Below, in pieces: positions 6,382-8,148 of a stretch of DNA of 8,148 nucleotides. The notes beneath the pieces were generated by a model. The model was given only the letters and a program-made list of their open reading frames with translations. It was not told the origin of the DNA and searched no databases. The position numbers and the translations under genes are program-made. Position 1 is the first letter of the stretch, and every line of letters begins with the position of its first letter. The DNA is taken from assembly GCA_900551195.1 (NCBI GenBank), contig URVD01000073.1, positions 1-8,148 on the forward strand. Reading direction: 5' to 3'. The stretch is from an uncultured Collinsella sp. Its GTDB lineage: Bacteria > Actinomycetota > Coriobacteriia > Coriobacteriales > Coriobacteriaceae.

Positions 6382-6416
6382 ATCGTATCAGTAACCGCGC
6401 TGTACCCGACCGTACA
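6382..6416 (-). promoter_or_regulatory. Candidate extended -10 promoter and palindromic operator for the flavoenzyme gene
   Basis: Minus strand, TG-A-TACGAT forms an extended -10 motif (TACGAT at 6387-6382). No good -35 is seen, as expected for extended -10 promoters. Just upstream, at 6401-6416, TGTAC-N6-GTACA is a perfect 5-bp inverted repeat positioned over the -35 region, where a repressor or activator could bind. It does not resemble the LacI-type sites on the left. Both elements are short, so chance is possible. Confidence 0.35.
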
Positions 6417-6443
6417 CGCTCCCCCGGCTTTTACTCAGCCCAC

Positions 6444-6515
6444 AAAAAAGTTGCGGTGGAATACGGAGTAGATAAGGCCCTTGACAGCCAAAACAGTCCG
6501 TATTTCACCGCAACT
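6444..6515 (-). terminator. Terminator-like long inverted repeat after the GltD-like gene
   Basis: AGTTGCGGTGGAATACGGA (6449-6467) pairs with TCCGTATTTCACCGCAACT (6497-6515): 18 of 19 Watson-Crick pairs, the odd pair being G-T on the plus strand and A-C on the minus strand. On the minus strand the stem is followed by CTTTTTTG, and it starts 15 bases after the GltD-like stop, so it fits a rho-independent terminator. The 29-base loop is long for a terminator, which raises the possibility of a dispersed repeat or small structured RNA. Confidence 0.7.
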
Positions 6516-6530
6516 GATGGATGGGATGAG

Positions 6531-7748
6531 TTAGAGGCCCAGGTAGTTGGTCATGCCTTCGACGGCGAGCTTGGCGCCGGCTACGGCATGGACCACGGTG
6601 AGCGGGCCGTTGACCACGTCGCCGGCGGCAAAGACGCCAGGCACGGTGGTCATGCCGCACTCATCGACCGAAAGAAGACCGCGATGGTCGGTCTCCAGAC
6701 CGCCCGTCGTAAGCACCAGTTTGTCCTTGGGCACCTGCGAGGCCGCGATCACCACGGTGTCGGCGGGCACATGGTCAAGTTCTTCCTCGTAGCCCACCAC
6801 GTTGTCGTCCTCGTCAAAGATAGCCGTCTCGAAAACCGGACCGTTATCGTCGATGGCGCAAATCGCCTTGCCGCGCACGATCTCGGCACCGTCAAGCTCG
6901 GTCAGCTCCACCTCGTCATCGATGGCCGAGATATGGCGCGATCGGGCATACACGGTAACCTTGCGAGCGCCCGAGCGCAGAGCCGTGCGGGCAACATCCA
7001 TGGCCACGTTGCCGGCGCCGATAACCGCCACGTTCTGACCGATCGCCACGCTCGTGGGATCGACCAGGTAATCGATACCAAACAGTACGTTACCACGCGA
7101 CTCGCCGGGAATACCCAGCTTGCGGGCGCGCCAGGTACCGGTACCGACAAAGACCGCATCGTAGCCGTCGCGCAACAGGTCGTCGATATGCAGCGCGCCG
7201 CCAATGGTGGTCGAGGGACGGACGCGTACGCCAAGCGAGCACATCACGTGGCGGTACTTTTGCACGAGAGCACGGGGCAGGCGAAACTCGGGGATGCCGT
7301 ACTCCAGCACGCCGCCGATCTCGGGGCGTTGCTCAAACACCGTGACGGCACAGCCCAGCTGGGCCATCTTAATGGCCACGGTAATGCCGGCAGGACCGGA
7401 ACCGACCACGGCAACCTGCTTGCCGCACGACGGCGCGGGCTTCCACTCCTTACGGTCCAAATATGCCGTCGAGATATAGTTCTCGATACTCGAAAAATGC
7501 ACCGGCGCGCCCTTGCGGCCCTGGATGCACGCGCCCTCGCACTGGCCCGAATGGTTGCAGATCATGGAACAGACCGCGCTCATGGGGTTGTTCTGGAACA
7601 GCAGCTCACCCGCCTCCTGAAGCCGGCGCTGCTTGAACAGATCGATGATCTGCGGGATAGGCGTCTGAACCGGGCAGCCTTTAAGCTGACAGAACGCCTT
7701 TTTGCAACCTAGGCAGCGGTTCGCTTCCTCAACAATATGAATAGCCAT
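6531..7748 (-). CDS. GltD-like NAD(P)-dependent oxidoreductase (FAD, two 4Fe-4S)
   Basis: A 405-residue protein resembling the glutamate synthase small subunit and its relatives. The N-terminus holds two cysteine clusters, Cys12/15/20/25 (RCLGCKKAFC) and Cys60/64/70/74 (GQCEGAC), expected to ligate two 4Fe-4S clusters. An FAD-binding GSGPAG (116-121) follows, then EIGGVLEYGIPEFRLP (143-158), the NAD(P)H fold IGAGNVAMDVARTA (243-256), and a C-terminal FAD motif AAGDVVNGPLTVVHAVA (374-390). Proteins of this type feed NAD(P)H electrons to a partner such as GltB, or act in bifurcating or ferredoxin-linked complexes. No glutamate synthase large subunit is nearby, so the partner is unknown. It is somewhat shorter than typical GltD (about 470 residues). 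The ATG has AGAGGGG about five bases upstream. Only 51 bases separate it from the upstream isomerase gene, so the two are likely cotranscribed. Confidence 0.85.
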   Translation of the reverse strand: MAIHIVEEANRCLGCKKAFCQLKGCPVQTPIPQIIDLFKQRRLQEAGELLFQNNPMSAVCSMICNHSGQCEGACIQGRKGAPVHFSSIENYISTAYLDRKEWKPAPSCGKQVAVVGSGPAGITVAIKMAQLGCAVTVFEQRPEIGGVLEYGIPEFRLPRALVQKYRHVMCSLGVRVRPSTTIGGALHIDDLLRDGYDAVFVGTGTWRARKLGIPGESRGNVLFGIDYLVDPTSVAIGQNVAVIGAGNVAMDVARTALRSGARKVTVYARSRHISAIDDEVELTELDGAEIVRGKAICAIDDNGPVFETAIFDEDDNVVGYEEELDHVPADTVVIAASQVPKDKLVLTTGGLETDHRGLLSVDECGMTTVPGVFAAGDVVNGPLTVVHAVAGAKLAVEGMTNYLGL

Positions 7749-7799
7749 CGGTACCCCTCTTTGACCTCTGCGGCAATCTCTTTCGCCCAGCCTGCTTTG

Positions 7800-8148
7800 T
7801 TACAGAATCACGTGCTCGCACATCACGCTGTGCCCCATGCGCAGCAGCTCGTCGCGCGAACGCTCGACCGTGGACGGTGTGCTGTTCTCGATAACGGTCA
7901 TAATGCCCGGTCGCGCGGCCGCGGCCCAAGCGGCAATAGCCTCAAAATCAAAGTTTCCGCACGTGCAGGCGCCGTGGCATACCAAACGAGAGCCCGAGCC
8001 ATCACACCAGCCATCCTGGTCCTCGTTGTCTACAATCTCGTAGTCCTTGGCATGCAGCACGCGAATCTTGCTGCCGCACAAATGCAGCATGCGCGACACC
8101 TGCTCGGAAGCCTCGCCGACGATCGCGGGGTGCAGCAGCGACACCGGA
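7800..8148 (-). CDS. Sugar phosphate isomerase/epimerase, C-terminal part (runs off right edge)
   Basis: The last 115 residues of a TIM-barrel protein of the xylose isomerase-like/AP-endonuclease-2 family; the 5' end lies beyond the window. PVSLLHP matches the DPVNLL segment of the family, RVLHAKDY the metal-site strand H.KD, FDFEAI the segment before the last helix pair, and TVIENSTPS carries the conserved late glutamate that ligates the divalent metal. Such enzymes isomerise or epimerise sugars, inositols or related keto acids; the substrate cannot be told. The usual P.G.G loop is replaced by a cysteine-rich stretch (four Cys within 16 residues, 7965-8006). An internal GTG at 8142-8144 could be read as a start but is in mid-domain. 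It is followed by the GltD-like gene on the same strand. Confidence 0.8.
   Translation of the reverse strand, partial: PVSLLHPAIVGEASEQVSRMLHLCGSKIRVLHAKDYEIVDNEDQDGWCDGSGSRLVCHGACTCGNFDFEAIAAWAAAARPGIMTVIENSTPSTVERSRDELLRMGHSVMCEHVIL

Noticed and set aside
6456..7712. A 418-codon open frame on the plus strand
   Set aside because: Antisense to the GltD-like gene, it starts inside the inverted repeat, lacks recognisable motifs, and is explained by codon bias.

Overview
The window looks like chromosomal DNA of a high-GC, anaerobic, gut-type Actinomycetota of the Coriobacteriia, most likely Collinsella or a close relative. This is inferred from strong G/C bias at third codon positions, Fe-S/flavin oxidoreductases typical of strict anaerobes, and the general style of the proteins; no rRNA or other marker gene is present to prove it. 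Genes are densely packed and no gap exceeds about 210 bases.

Left half (1-4250), a sugar-acid catabolism locus. A DUF2264 protein on the minus strand is divergent from a LacI-family regulator on the plus strand. After the regulator come an intrinsic terminator, a short-chain dehydrogenase of the KduD/DhuD type and a 213-residue RpiB/LacA/LacB-fold isomerase of the DhuI type. Read together, the last two would convert the 4-deoxy-5-keto-uronate formed from unsaturated uronic acids (released from glycosaminoglycans or pectin by lyases plus unsaturated glucuronyl hydrolase) to 2-keto-3-deoxygluconate. The LacI protein is probably the local repressor: a near-identical block with core AAACYGGTTTACWAT lies directly upstream of both the regulator and the dehydrogenase. 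A 117-base, almost fully self-complementary element separates the dehydrogenase from the isomerase.

Right half (4250-8148), minus strand, redox genes. A bidirectional terminator separates the isomerase gene from a convergent 649-residue Old Yellow Enzyme/2,4-dienoyl-CoA-reductase-type FMN/4Fe-4S/FAD protein. That gene has its own upstream region with a possible extended -10 promoter and a TGTAC-N6-GTACA palindrome. Upstream of it, and ended by a terminator-like 19-bp hairpin with a 29-base loop, is a GltD-like NAD(P)H oxidoreductase. It follows, after 51 bases, the 3' end of a sugar phosphate isomerase/epimerase gene that runs off the right edge; the latter two probably form one transcript.

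No tRNA, rRNA, CRISPR array, transposase or phage gene was seen. The points most worth checking are the autoregulatory LacI operators, the long palindromic element at 3404-3520, the early stop in the DUF2264 gene at the left edge, and the altered active-site motif of the flavoenzyme.
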